From Oscillospiraceae bacterium (GTDB lineage: Bacteria; Bacillota; Clostridia; Oscillospirales; Oscillospiraceae): a DNA stretch of 64,000 bases. This document shows positions 9,681-18,337 of this stretch, piece after piece. Each line of letters opens with the position of its first letter. The first letter of the stretch is position 1. Under the pieces are notes generated by a model. It did not search any database. It was not told the origin of the DNA and worked only from the letters and a program-made list of their open reading frames with translations. Both the position numbers and the translations under genes were made by a program. The stretch is from the NCBI GenBank assembly GCA_009777775.1, contig WRLE01000008.1, positions 62,001 through 126,000 of the forward strand, written 5' to 3'.

Positions 9681-9956
9681 TCACAGCAATATTGCACTAC
9701 TTATTATAGCACCATATTTCATTATCGCCAATAGCAAATCAAAAAATAAAACGCATAGACTGGCTGGAACTACTATCCGCCAGTCTATGCTTGTGTTATA
9801 TCGAGTGAGATTATTAGGCAGTTGCTGCATACCTTCATCATCCGAAAGAAACTCTTCTGGGTTGCTGTCCAAATATCCATGTATAAAGGAAAACACCCCA
9901 GCCCGCAAAGAGTTCCCTATTACTTTAGCATCATATGAGAAATCTGTATACGTTAT
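9681..9956 (-). other. possible small ORF or gene remnant read through a terminator
   Basis: An open frame on the minus strand reads about 60 protein-like residues (containing FSYDAKVIG, FSFIHGYLDS and NPEEFLSDD), preceded by AGAGGAG 7 nt before an ATA codon at 9956. No ATG, GTG or TTG is found at a sensible distance from that ribosome site. Downstream the frame runs straight through a strong intrinsic terminator (9753-9790), so the last part is unlikely to be translated. I do not recognise the family. It is probably a truncated gene, or a small gene with an unusual start. Confidence 0.25.
9753..9790 (-). terminator. intrinsic terminator
   Basis: A perfect 12-bp stem (GCATAGACTGGC against GCCAGTCTATGC) with a 14-nt loop. 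On the minus strand it is followed by GTTTTATTTTTTG. It ends a minus-strand transcript covering the small orphan ORF upstream. Confidence 0.8.
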
Positions 9957-10107
9957 TTCTTCACTCCTCTAGTAATTTTAATTCAGCAACTATGCACAAT
10001 GGTAACTACTTGCAAAGTCAATCAGCGGCATTTATATAAATCATTTTTAATATTATAAAAAAGCCCATTTTATAGCAATACTAAGTTACATGACATGGGG
10101 TAACAAT

Positions 10108-10198
10108 CCAGTGTCATTGCGAGCAGCGTTGCGACGTGGCAATCTTAATAGACAACAATTTTTTTGTAGTAAGATTCTTCGCTGGCGCTCTTAAATGA
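10108..10198. repeat. REP-like CATTGCGAG dispersed repeat, copy A
   Basis: The imperfect inverted repeat starts with GTGTCATTGCGAGC, includes GTGGCAATCTT and closes with AAGATTCTTCGCTGGCGCTC...AATGACAC. It is the same family as the element at 14614-14715. Apart from this element, the terminator and the small ORF, the 800-bp gap from 9565 to 10367 holds only AT-rich sequence and the promoter at 10275. Confidence 0.6.
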
Positions 10199-10274
10199 CA
10201 CGGTTTATGCTTACGAAATACCTCATGACCAGTAACAATACTCAAAAAATGAGATTCTTCATGACATAAAATAC

Positions 10275-10303
10275 TTGTAATTGTAATGGAAATCTTGTAT
10301 AAA
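10275..10303 (+). promoter_or_regulatory. sigma-A-type promoter for the cPGS-like gene
   Basis: TTGTAA (10275-10280), a 17-bp spacer, then TATAAA (10298-10303). It lies 64 bp upstream of the ATG at 10368. Confidence 0.55.
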
Positions 10304-10367
10304 TATTAGCAGAATAATTCCAGTGCATCGAAACCCAAATTTTTTATGTTAGAAGGTATGATTCAAA

Positions 10368-11693
10368 ATGGCACAAAAGAAAGTAATTATCATTGGCGCC
10401 GCTGGCAGGGACTTCCATAATTTCAACACAGCTTATCGTGATAATCCTGCATATAATGTGGTGGCTTTCACCGCAGCACAAATTCCTGACATAGCAGACC
10501 GCAAGTACCCTGCAGCTCTAGCAGGAGAGCTCTATCCCGATGGAATCCCAATATATCCCCAAGATGACTTGGAAAAACTCATAAAAGAACTGGAAGCTGA
10601 CGAATGTGTTTTTGCATACAGCGATGTATCATATAGCACAGTCATGAGTATCGGTTCCAAAGTCAATGCAGCCGGAGCTGACTTCACCCTACTGGGACAC
10701 AAACAAACAATGATTAAAAGCACAAAACCCGTCATTGCAGTAGGTGCTGTACGCACTGGGAGTGGAAAAAGCCAAACTTCTCGCCGCATTATTGAAGTAT
10801 TGATGGAGCGGGGATTGAAAGTAATCGCAATCCGCCACCCCATGCCATATGGCGATTTGGAAGCTCAAAAAGTGCAACGCTTTGCCACAATAGAGGATAT
10901 GGAAAAGCATAAATGCACCATTGAGGAAATGGAAGAGTATGAGCCCCACATAGTACGCGGTAATATTATATATGCTGGTGTAGATTATGAGGCGATTCTC
11001 CGGGCAGCTGAAAATGATCCCAATGGTTGCGATGTCATCCTTTGGGACGGCGGAAACAACGATTTTCCATTCTATCGCCCTGATTTGATGGTCACCGTTG
11101 CCGACCCCCACAGACCGGGACACGAGCTAGCATATTATCCCGGCGAAACCACCCTTCGCATAGCCGATGTGGTAGTCATTAATAAAATCGACAGTGCCGA
11201 TTTCAACAATATCCAAATAGTCAGAGATAACATAGCTGCTGTAAACCCCAATGCCATCGTAGTGGATGCCGCTTCCACAATTAGCGTTGATAATCCGGAA
11301 CTCATTAGGGGCAAGCGTGTTCTTGTTATTGAAGACGGTCCTACCCTCACCCATGGTGAAATGAAAATCGGTGCCGGTGTAGTCGCTGCTCGCCGTTTCG
11401 GTGCTGCGGAGATTGTTGACCCCAGACCATATGCTGTGGGTAGGTTATTGGAGACTTATCAAACATATCCCGATATTGGCACAGTGCTTCCTGCAATGGG
11501 ATACGGTGCGCAGCAAATTAGCGACCTTTCAGAAACCATCGAGAGAACCGATTGCGATACTGTTGTCATTGCCACCCCCATCGATTTAGGAAGAATAATC
11601 AATATCAACAAACCCAACACCAGAGTAGAGTATAGCCTCCAAGAAATTGGTCGCCCCTCCCTGGAAGATGTGCTTGCTGACTTTAAGGTCTAA
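10368..11693 (+). CDS. cyclic 2,3-diphosphoglycerate synthase-like P-loop protein
   Basis: A 441-residue cytoplasmic protein of the family annotated as cyclic 2,3-diphosphoglycerate synthetase. An N-terminal Rossmann-like segment starts at KKVIIIGAAGRDFHNF. A P-loop lies near residues 125-135 (AVRTGSGKSQTS). A GTPase-like segment, VVVINKID, follows near residue 265, with ILWDGGNNDFPF between them. In methanogens the homologue makes cyclic 2,3-bisphosphoglycerate with ATP. In bacteria the product is not established, so the name is by similarity only. It is monocistronic: its own promoter lies at 10275 and a terminator at 11783. AGAAGG lies about 11 nt before the start. Confidence 0.8.
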   Translation: MAQKKVIIIGAAGRDFHNFNTAYRDNPAYNVVAFTAAQIPDIADRKYPAALAGELYPDGIPIYPQDDLEKLIKELEADECVFAYSDVSYSTVMSIGSKVNAAGADFTLLGHKQTMIKSTKPVIAVGAVRTGSGKSQTSRRIIEVLMERGLKVIAIRHPMPYGDLEAQKVQRFATIEDMEKHKCTIEEMEEYEPHIVRGNIIYAGVDYEAILRAAENDPNGCDVILWDGGNNDFPFYRPDLMVTVADPHRPGHELAYYPGETTLRIADVVVINKIDSADFNNIQIVRDNIAAVNPNAIVVDAASTISVDNPELIRGKRVLVIEDGPTLTHGEMKIGAGVVAARRFGAAEIVDPRPYAVGRLLETYQTYPDIGTVLPAMGYGAQQISDLSETIERTDCDTVVIATPIDLGRIININKPNTRVEYSLQEIGRPSLEDVLADFKV

Positions 11694-11782
11694 AATTATT
11701 TAAATTCGTCACTATACAGCCCTAAGTTTTAACTTATAAAACATAATCTCCCTGTATACCTTTTAGGAATGTGGAAAACTTT

Positions 11783-11830
11783 GATGAAATCGCAAAATAC
11801 ACCCCATTTGCGATTTCATCATTTTTTTCT
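11783..11830 (+). terminator. intrinsic terminator after the cPGS-like gene
   Basis: Stem GATGAAATCGCAAA against its complement ending at 11820, followed by ATTTTTTTCT. It is well placed 90 bp after the stop at 11693. Confidence 0.8.
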
Positions 11831-11851
11831 ACATTTTTTTCACTACCCCCA

Positions 11852-11903
11852 TTGACAACTAATCGTTTGTTTGGTAAAGTATCCTCAATCAATCGTTTGT
11901 TTG
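11852..11903 (+). promoter_or_regulatory. promoter with 13-bp direct repeats upstream of the LuxR-type regulator
   Basis: TTGACA (11852-11857), a 17-bp spacer, then TAAAGT (11875-11880). The 13-mer AATCGTTTGTTTG occurs within the spacer (11861-11873) and again downstream (11891-11903), exactly 30 bp apart, or about three helical turns. This looks like an operator pair, possibly for a TetR-type repressor. The regulator gene starts at 12050. Confidence 0.65.
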
Positions 11904-12049
11904 TTTGTTTTCGCAGATTGCGATGTATATATAGACGAAAAATATTTACCGGCACTGCAGAAAAAGAAGAAGAGTGATAAATAAGTCAGGTATGACGCTT
12001 TTGCCCAAGCATACCATTAAAGAGACAGCTACGAATGGGGGGAGTACTC

Positions 12050-14599
12050 ATGTCCACAATAAACTTTTTTAGCAGCAATATTAACAGTATTCAACAAGGC
12101 AGTTCATTTTTGGATCGTCCACGTTTACATAAACTTTTAGAAGAAGCTGTTAATTATCCGATAGTAGCGATATATGCTGGAGCAGGTTATGGCAAAACCC
12201 GCACCTTGTCGAATTTTCTACTTGAATACGATGCATATACAACATGGATTCAACTTTCCGAACGTGACAATGTACTCACACGTTTCTGGGAGAGATATAC
12301 TCATGTTATTTCGCTCAACTGGCCCGACGTGGCAAACAGTTTACAAGAGGTCGGGTTTCCCGAAACAGAAGAAGCCTTTGCAAAATATGTCGAACTTCGT
12401 GATAAAACACTGGACTATCCAAGCAAATTCTTATTGGTATATGATGATTTTCATTTGATACACAATGCGGATTTGCTGAAATTTTTTGAAAAATCGGCGA
12501 ACACTCTCCCAGACAATGGGACAGTTATTTTACTCTCACGGACAATTCCTGAGATTAATCTAACTGGTATGTTGCTCCGAGAAAGGGTATTCACAATTCG
12601 TGAAGATGCTTTATGCTTCACTGAAGATGAGATTTCCCATTACTTTAACCAGCTTGGTCTATACCTTAGCAAACAAGACATTAGATGCATATACGAAGAT
12701 ACTCGAGGCTGGGCATTTGCCATCAATCTCATAGGTAGGTCTTTGATGAAAGACATCCGATATGAGAGAAATGCGCTGGATGCGATGAAAACAAATATTT
12801 TCAAATTAATCGAGACAGAGATAACCCAATACATATCAGAACCCTTATGGCGATTTCTACTGCGTATCTCATTAGTTGAAAATCATACATCCTCTCTAAT
12901 TAAATCATTAACTGACGACGAGGCTCTGATTGATGAAATGGAACACTTGAACGCATATATACGATATGATCATTTTCTTGGCACATATATGATTCATCAC
13001 CTATTTCTGGAATATCTACGTCAATTTCAATGTAGTTTAACTCTGGAGGAAAAAAGGGAAACATATCAAAAAACCGGTCAATGGTGTGAAAAAAACGATT
13101 ACTTGGTAGATGCCATGTCATACTACGAAAAATCCGGCGATTGGGATGCTGTTTTGAATATAGTATTCGATTGGGATTTTCCATTACCAATGGATTTAGC
13201 AAAGTATGCTCTGGAAATTTTACAAAATACAACCGATGAAATTTGCTCAAGTAATGAGCTATATCCTGCGATTATCTTAAAGTTGAAAATGAGTCTTGGC
13301 TTATTGGAAGAAGCAAGCGAAGTTGCTGTAAAATTTGTAGAAAAATACGAAACCTTACCAGAATCCACTGAAAAGCATAATGCCCTATCAAACATTTTCG
13401 GTACATGGGCAGTTTTACAAATGATGAAATGCAGTCAAACCGATGTCTACGATTTTGACATCTATTTCGAAAAGCAAAGGGAATATTTTGAAAAAGATCA
13501 CAGCGATACTTTGGGTTTTGCAACTAATTTTATGGTTGGTTCTTACGCTCTAATGATTGGTTCCAATCGATATGGAGCTCCTGAAGAGTTTATATCAGCT
13601 CTGACTCGCGCAGTCCCCAACGCTTCCTTTGTGCAAGATGGAAATCTATATGGTCTTGATGATTTGGCTCGCGGTGAACTGCTATATTTCCAACGAGACC
13701 TCAGCGCGGCAGAACAATATTTGAAACAATCCTTGGACAAGGCGCGGATTAAACAACAATTTGACATTCAAAATCGTTCACTATTATATCTCATGTGCAT
13801 AGCCTTTGCTCGAGCAGATATGAAAGCAGCTGATAGCTTACTTTCTCAATTGGAAGCTCTCCTTGACGAAAAGGATTATCGTAGCAGGTATGAAGCCTAT
13901 GACATTGCAAAAGCTTTTTACCACATGGCACTGGGACAAGCTGAAGAAATCGCAGATTGGCTCAAAGGTGACTTTTCCCATAGCGCACATCCTGTTTTCC
14001 TTGAAAACCATGCAAACCGTTTAAAAGCACAATATCATTATATGACGATGCGCTACAATGAAGTGCTTGCTTTCGTGGAAAACACCCGTGGCTCTCAAAC
14101 CTTGTTGTTGGAAAGAATCCTGTTTAAGGTTCTTGAAGCATTATCGCTATATCAACTAAAACGTAAGGAAGAGGCAATAGCTGCTCTCACCGAGGCGTAC
14201 CATTGCGCAGCACCTAACAATATCATAGTACCCTTTACCCAATTTGCTAAAGATATGCGTACTTTAACAGCTGCTGCCATAAAATACCCGAATTGCTCCA
14301 TACCTGTGGAATGGCTTGAAAACATAAATCGCAAATCCTCTGCATTCGCCAGGAGAAAAGCCCACTTCGTCTCGGAAAACAAAGCCAACAACGGAAACGG
14401 TAATAATATAACACTTACAAAGCGTGAAGCTGAAATTTTAAAGGATCTTGCTCAAGGTTTATCAAGAACTGAAATTGCAGCAAGTCAAAACATTTCCATT
14501 AATACAGTAAAGATGAATATTAATATTATTTACGAAAAACTACACGCAAATAATCTTGTAAACGCTGTTAGAATAGCCTCGGAACGGAAAATCATCTAA
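12050..14599 (+). CDS. LuxR-family regulator with MalT-like ATPase (LAL type)
   Basis: A large ATP-dependent transcription activator of about 849 residues. Walker A is YAGAGYGKT (about residue 40), the Walker B-like segment is FLLVYDDFHLI, and a MalT-like AAA/winged-helix part follows. A long alpha-helical TPR-like region fills the middle. The C-terminus is a LuxR helix-turn-helix beginning LTKREAEILKDLAQGLS, with NTVKMNINIIYEKL as the recognition helix. The ATG at 12050 is preceded by GGGGGGAG, so it is preferred over an in-frame ATG at 12035. Its promoter carries direct repeats. The target genes are not evident; the nearby pilus locus is one possibility. No terminator is obvious downstream, only a REP-like element. 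Confidence 0.88.
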   Translation: MSTINFFSSNINSIQQGSSFLDRPRLHKLLEEAVNYPIVAIYAGAGYGKTRTLSNFLLEYDAYTTWIQLSERDNVLTRFWERYTHVISLNWPDVANSLQEVGFPETEEAFAKYVELRDKTLDYPSKFLLVYDDFHLIHNADLLKFFEKSANTLPDNGTVILLSRTIPEINLTGMLLRERVFTIREDALCFTEDEISHYFNQLGLYLSKQDIRCIYEDTRGWAFAINLIGRSLMKDIRYERNALDAMKTNIFKLIETEITQYISEPLWRFLLRISLVENHTSSLIKSLTDDEALIDEMEHLNAYIRYDHFLGTYMIHHLFLEYLRQFQCSLTLEEKRETYQKTGQWCEKNDYLVDAMSYYEKSGDWDAVLNIVFDWDFPLPMDLAKYALEILQNTTDEICSSNELYPAIILKLKMSLGLLEEASEVAVKFVEKYETLPESTEKHNALSNIFGTWAVLQMMKCSQTDVYDFDIYFEKQREYFEKDHSDTLGFATNFMVGSYALMIGSNRYGAPEEFISALTRAVPNASFVQDGNLYGLDDLARGELLYFQRDLSAAEQYLKQSLDKARIKQQFDIQNRSLLYLMCIAFARADMKAADSLLSQLEALLDEKDYRSRYEAYDIAKAFYHMALGQAEEIADWLKGDFSHSAHPVFLENHANRLKAQYHYMTMRYNEVLAFVENTRGSQTLLLERILFKVLEALSLYQLKRKEEAIAALTEAYHCAAPNNIIVPFTQFAKDMRTLTAAAIKYPNCSIPVEWLENINRKSSAFARRKAHFVSENKANNGNGNNITLTKREAEILKDLAQGLSRTEIAASQNISINTVKMNINIIYEKLHANNLVNAVRIASERKII

Positions 14600-14613
14600 T
14601 ACTCCGTATTTCC

Positions 14614-14715
14614 TCATTGCGAGCTGCAGCGAAGCAAGCCAGATAGCATCATTTCACCTACCAATTCTTCTCAAATACTCCTCACATCTGGATTGCTTTG
14701 CTGGTTCTCGCACTG
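14614..14715. repeat. REP-like CATTGCGAG dispersed repeat, copy B
   Basis: Imperfect inverted repeat: CATTGCGAGC and GCGAAGCAAGCCAGA on the left answer TCTGGATTGCTTTGCTGG and CTCGCACTGACG on the right. It is a relative of the element at 10108. Confidence 0.6.
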
Positions 14716-14817
14716 ACGGAACCAATATCTCCCAGAAAAATAGGCTAAATAAACAAAGAACAAGCTAAGTAACGTGAATCCAAAATTTCTAAAGTCTTAA
14801 TAAAGCAAAAATAAAAA

Positions 14818-14853
14818 CCCCAGGGAACATATCAATAGATATACTCCCTGGGG
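14818..14853 (-). terminator. intrinsic terminator of the TetR gene
   Basis: Stem CCCCAGGGA against TCCCTGGGG with an inner ATATCAATAGATAT loop. On the minus strand it is followed by TTTTTATTTTTG. It lies 14 bp after the stop of the TetR-family gene. Confidence 0.85.
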
Positions 14854-14866
14854 CTAATATATTTTA

Positions 14867-15466
14867 TTACTTTTCTTCGATGAGAGAAAATAGCCAATTC
14901 ATTGTTGCAATATATTCTTCGAAGTTATGCCTCATTGTTGTATTGACCAAAACTCCTGCACTGAAATTATAGTATGAAAAGACGTTTATAAAAGTATCGA
15001 TGTCAAGTGCTTCGATTTTATCCTGCTCAATGAAGTATTCCAGCAATGGTCTAAGCAATCCATGGATTGTGCCAAAGACATAGGTTTCGATGAAATGCTC
15101 GCTCTCAGTATCGCCGCCTAGCCTTCGAACTGCAGTAATCCTTATTTGGTCAAGAATTTCTTGTTTGTCTTTATCGAAACTGTATGTTGCTCTATAGAGA
15201 ACTTCGTGAGGTGGCAGTGTTTTAGCAAGTTCAAGTAGCTCATTGACATCGGGGGTGACACGTTCAAGCTCCCTGGCATAATATTCATAAAGCTCCTGAA
15301 GGATTGCTTCCTTTGAAGGAAAATGATAATAAAGAGATGCGGGATTAATTCCGACATCCTTGGCGATTTCTCTTATTGTGACTTTATCATAACCCCTTTC
15401 GGAAAAGAACCTTGCTGAAGTTTTTAAGATATTGTCTTTTGTTTTGGAATTGTCTTTCTCAATCAC
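14867..15466 (-). CDS. TetR/AcrR-family regulator
   Basis: A repressor of about 199 residues. The N-terminal helix-turn-helix reads TIREIAKDVGINPASLYYHF, followed by the family PSKEAIL block. The C-terminal ligand domain is not recognisable to a specific subfamily. I chose GTG at 15466 (VIEKDNSKTKDN) because AAGGGG lies a few bases upstream; an ATG at 15526 would add 20 non-homologous residues. Upstream, the arms GCTGATATG (15494) and CATATCAGC (15545) form a spaced inverted repeat that may be its operator. It stands between the LuxR-type regulator and the sortase locus and could control either or neither. Confidence 0.85.
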   Translation of the reverse strand: MIEKDNSKTKDNILKTSARFFSERGYDKVTIREIAKDVGINPASLYYHFPSKEAILQELYEYYARELERVTPDVNELLELAKTLPPHEVLYRATYSFDKDKQEILDQIRITAVRRLGGDTESEHFIETYVFGTIHGLLRPLLEYFIEQDKIEALDIDTFINVFSYYNFSAGVLVNTTMRHNFEEYIATMNWLFSLIEEK

Positions 15467-15634
15467 GTTAACACCCCTTGGAGCTACATTGATTGCTGAT
15501 ATGAAAACGCCTTGAAGCAAAATCAAATTTTCCTTCGCATTTTACATATCAGCAACGCAATCATTTTCGCCCGCTTACAGAACATAGTTTAACAGGTTTT
15601 TAACATAATGTACAGTTTTTTATTCTCCCCCTCT

Positions 15635-16438
15635 CTATTCACCCGCTCTCAGTATACCCACTAGAAAGTATCTTGCATCGTTGAATTCATAGGAGCAAGT
15701 GGATAAGATAATAATCCTATCACCCTTTTCGTATGAAGCATCGCTGCTAAATGTTGATTGTGCAGCTGAGAATGATAAAAGATCCTCAATATTCGAAGCG
15801 TGCATAAAGCCATGTTCAATCCATTCCGAAGCACTGACAAGTCTACCGTAGAGCAAATCTATCCTATAGCTCTCATTTTGTGTATAGAGATACATAAACG
15901 GATGCTTATCGAAATAAGCTTGCTCTTTGTATCCCACTATGCTGCCGAACATACTCCCTGACTTCATGTGATGCCCATATATGACAGTCAATTCTTCACT
16001 AAAATCATGGGCATTGTTATAGTCTATGAATAGGGAGCCATTGGCATTGACCGTACCATCGGCTAGATGGTTAAGATAGTATTCGTAATCATCAGCCCTC
16101 ATGACAGGATAGTCAATCACAGTGTCGGGACTATATAACCATGCCACAGCATCTTCGTTTATGCTTACGAGCATTTCAAAATCCAGCTCAAAAGTGGGGA
16201 TGTGGATTATGGCTTCGTTTAAGTTATTTACTGTGAATCCATCATCCCCTGTATTATTCACCATTGAAGCTCTTGCACCAGTTTCTGTATTCTTCCTCAC
16301 CATGCTGCTCAGGTCATCATAGGTGGAATCCGCCTGAACATACACTTGCTTTAGCTCCCAGATTCGATAAGCAGCCAGTCCCATCACCAAGATGCCAACC
16401 ACTATGATAATGATAGCAAAAATCGTAGACTTTTTCAT
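15635..16438 (-). CDS. srtB: class B sortase, likely housekeeping/anchoring sortase of the pilus locus
   Basis: A membrane-anchored transpeptidase of 267 residues. It has an N-terminal membrane segment (about residues 5-27). The catalytic His is in IYGHHMKSGSMFG, the catalytic Cys in ILSTCSYEF, and the Arg a few residues later in NDARYFLVG. The long insert between strands and the YGHHM...SMFG block mark class B. It is last in the pilus operon, 4 bp after the IPKTG surface protein, which may be its preferred substrate. A second class B sortase lies two genes upstream, so the two probably divide polymerisation and wall anchoring between them. Confidence 0.9.
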   Translation of the reverse strand: MKKSTIFAIIIIVVGILVMGLAAYRIWELKQVYVQADSTYDDLSSMVRKNTETGARASMVNNTGDDGFTVNNLNEAIIHIPTFELDFEMLVSINEDAVAWLYSPDTVIDYPVMRADDYEYYLNHLADGTVNANGSLFIDYNNAHDFSEELTVIYGHHMKSGSMFGSIVGYKEQAYFDKHPFMYLYTQNESYRIDLLYGRLVSASEWIEHGFMHASNIEDLLSFSAAQSTFSSDASYEKGDRIIILSTCSYEFNDARYFLVGILRAGE

Positions 16439-16442
16439 CTGC

Positions 16443-17282
16443 TTACTCGCTCTTTCTGACTTTGCGCCTTCTGATGATTACCAAATAGGCAACTGCGCCA
16501 ATGACCATCATGCCACCTAGGGCAAATAGTATATTCAATAGTTGAGTATCGCTATCATCACCCGTTTTCGGTATATTCACTACAATGATGGGCTTTTCTT
16601 TTTCCGGTTCGGGGTCTGGCTCTGGGCTCTCGAAAAGCTCCCTTTCATCGCCTGGAATTGGGTCATCCACTATATCTTTTTCGTCGGGTGGAGAAGGACT
16701 TGGCAACTCAGGAGGTTCAGTTATGACCACCGGAGTCGGACTGGGAGGTGGATTTGTGGGAGGAGGGTCTGTGGGTTTTGGCGGTGTTACGGGTCCGCCT
16801 CCACCTCGATATGAGTTGATAAACTCGATTGCATCAGCTTTTTTCCCATCATCGAATTTTACAATGAGATAGGAGTTCAAGCTGGAATCCACATGGATTT
16901 CTAAGTGATAGACTCGCTTGTCATAGGTGAAACCCAAGCGTTCTCTTTCAATCACTTGATACAAGGTATATGTGAACATCCCCTCAGTATTGATGCTGCC
17001 TAGTACTATATCCACACTCTTGTTTCCAGTTATGCTGAATGTATAGCCTTCCTCTGTGCTGCCTGTTGGCATGGGGTTGTTGGATTTGCTTGCTTTCAAC
17101 CTATATGTGAAGGTTTCTTCGCTTGAGCCTGAATTGGTAGAGAAAACCTGTACAACCTCTATGCTGATTGTTCTGCTTGCTGCACTTGCTGCAATGGGCA
17201 TCGCCACCAGCAGCAGCAGCATCAGCATCATAGCAACCAAGCGCAACACTCCTTTAGTTTTCGTTATTTTTAGTCTTTTCAT
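16443..17282 (-). CDS. IPKTG-anchored pilin-like surface protein
   Basis: A secreted wall protein of 279 residues. It has a signal peptide (to about residue 36, ending in a SAAS-like site) and one Spy0128-type pilin domain (residues about 38-165, ending in the IEFINSY strand). A proline-rich wall-spanning stalk follows (PPKPTDPPPTNPPPSPTP). The sorting signal is IPKTGDD, then a hydrophobic helix and RRRKVRK. In the first strand the isopeptide-forming Lys expected after VTVKK-like sequence is replaced (EVVQVF), although Glu and Asn partners are present. The start at 17282 overlaps the end of the upstream sortase gene by 29 bp. The proline stalk and canonical signal suggest the basal, wall-linked pilin. 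Confidence 0.88.
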   Translation of the reverse strand: MKRLKITKTKGVLRLVAMMLMLLLLVAMPIAASAASRTISIEVVQVFSTNSGSSEETFTYRLKASKSNNPMPTGSTEEGYTFSITGNKSVDIVLGSINTEGMFTYTLYQVIERERLGFTYDKRVYHLEIHVDSSLNSYLIVKFDDGKKADAIEFINSYRGGGGPVTPPKPTDPPPTNPPPSPTPVVITEPPELPSPSPPDEKDIVDDPIPGDERELFESPEPDPEPEKEKPIIVVNIPKTGDDSDTQLLNILFALGGMMVIGAVAYLVIIRRRKVRKSE

Positions 17283-18249
17283 TATTTCTACCATCTTTCC
17301 GTTTATTATAAACAACTCGGCTTATTACTGCGAGAACTACCATTAAGACTGCTGTAAATATGATTGGAAACAGTTGAATTCCTAAACTGCTTTGTGGGTT
17401 GTCACTTGCTATGTAAGCTTGGGAATCCTCGCTATCCTCGTTGTTGATTTCTGTATTATCGTTTTCGCTATCGTTGTCGTCCTTGGTATCTATTATCGTT
17501 TCATCGATTACTTTTTCCCTGAGCCTGCCTACCAGAATATCACGTCCGTTTGTTGAATTATCCGAACAGGTACTCAGTAATATGATTCTATCGTCAATGG
17601 TGACCCCAATGTCTCTGATGTACATTGCTTTTTCCAATAAGTTTTCCAGATAAGCTTCCCGATCTTCATCCCTCACATTGGCATAGAACACTGTGCTGTC
17701 ATATGCGTTTACATGGAGAAAGGCGAAGAATTCGATTTCATAGTCTTTTTCGTTCACATAAAGGTTCCCGTATTCATGGGAATCAAACATATCTTTATCT
17801 GCAAACTCTCCTATTTCACCGAACATCACTTTTTTTGCCATATGATGTCCATATATAATGCTATTGAAATCGCTGAAGTCTTTATTGTTGTTATAGTCTA
17901 GAAATATCGCTCCTGATAATGAGTAGTAGCCTTCTGCACTGGTATTCACATACTTCATATTATCCGGTCCCTGTGTCATGGGGTAGTCTATATTCGTTCC
18001 ATACACTGTGAGCCATGCGATTACTTCTGAGTTTATTTCTTGTAATTCCTTGAAGGACTTTCCTTCATCTTCCTCTGTAGGTCTATATGCTGCGTAATTT
18101 GATTTATCTGCTGTTTGGTGAAGTTGCTTGGAATCCCACAGGGCATAAGTGGCAAATGCTACAAGGACTACTATGGCTATGAGCACCGTATTATTTATTA
18201 TCATGTTTGCTATGCTTATTGTTTTTTTGCCAATCCTTTTTGCTCTCAT
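17254..18249 (-). CDS. class B sortase with C-terminal membrane helix (pilus polymerase candidate)
   Basis: A class B sortase of about 331 residues. The N-terminal membrane segment spans about residues 15-38. The His is in IYGHHMAKKVMFG, the Cys in ILLSTCSDNS, and the Arg in NGRDILVGRL. An acidic linker rich in Asp, Glu and Asn follows, then a second membrane helix (LFPIIFTAVLMVVLAVI) and a basic tail; such C-terminal anchors are typical of pilus-polymerising sortases. The start at 18249 (MRAKRIGKK) has GGAAGG about 10 nt upstream and is preferred over 18282. It lies between the two pilin genes. Confidence 0.9.
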   Translation of the reverse strand: MRAKRIGKKTISIANMIINNTVLIAIVVLVAFATYALWDSKQLHQTADKSNYAAYRPTEEDEGKSFKELQEINSEVIAWLTVYGTNIDYPMTQGPDNMKYVNTSAEGYYSLSGAIFLDYNNNKDFSDFNSIIYGHHMAKKVMFGEIGEFADKDMFDSHEYGNLYVNEKDYEIEFFAFLHVNAYDSTVFYANVRDEDREAYLENLLEKAMYIRDIGVTIDDRIILLSTCSDNSTNGRDILVGRLREKVIDETIIDTKDDNDSENDNTEINNEDSEDSQAYIASDNPQSSLGIQLFPIIFTAVLMVVLAVISRVVYNKRKDGRNNEKTKNNEN

Positions 18250-18337
18250 GCCCTGTTGACCTTCCTTTCTATTTATTCTCACTCCCTCTTAGGGAGCAAG
18301 GGCGGGTTTGAATCCGCCCTTAGCTTTCCTGTTTTAT

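Noticed and set aside
12035..12049. Upstream ATG for the LuxR-type regulator
   Set aside because: It overlaps the GGGGGGAG ribosome site that serves the ATG at 12050.
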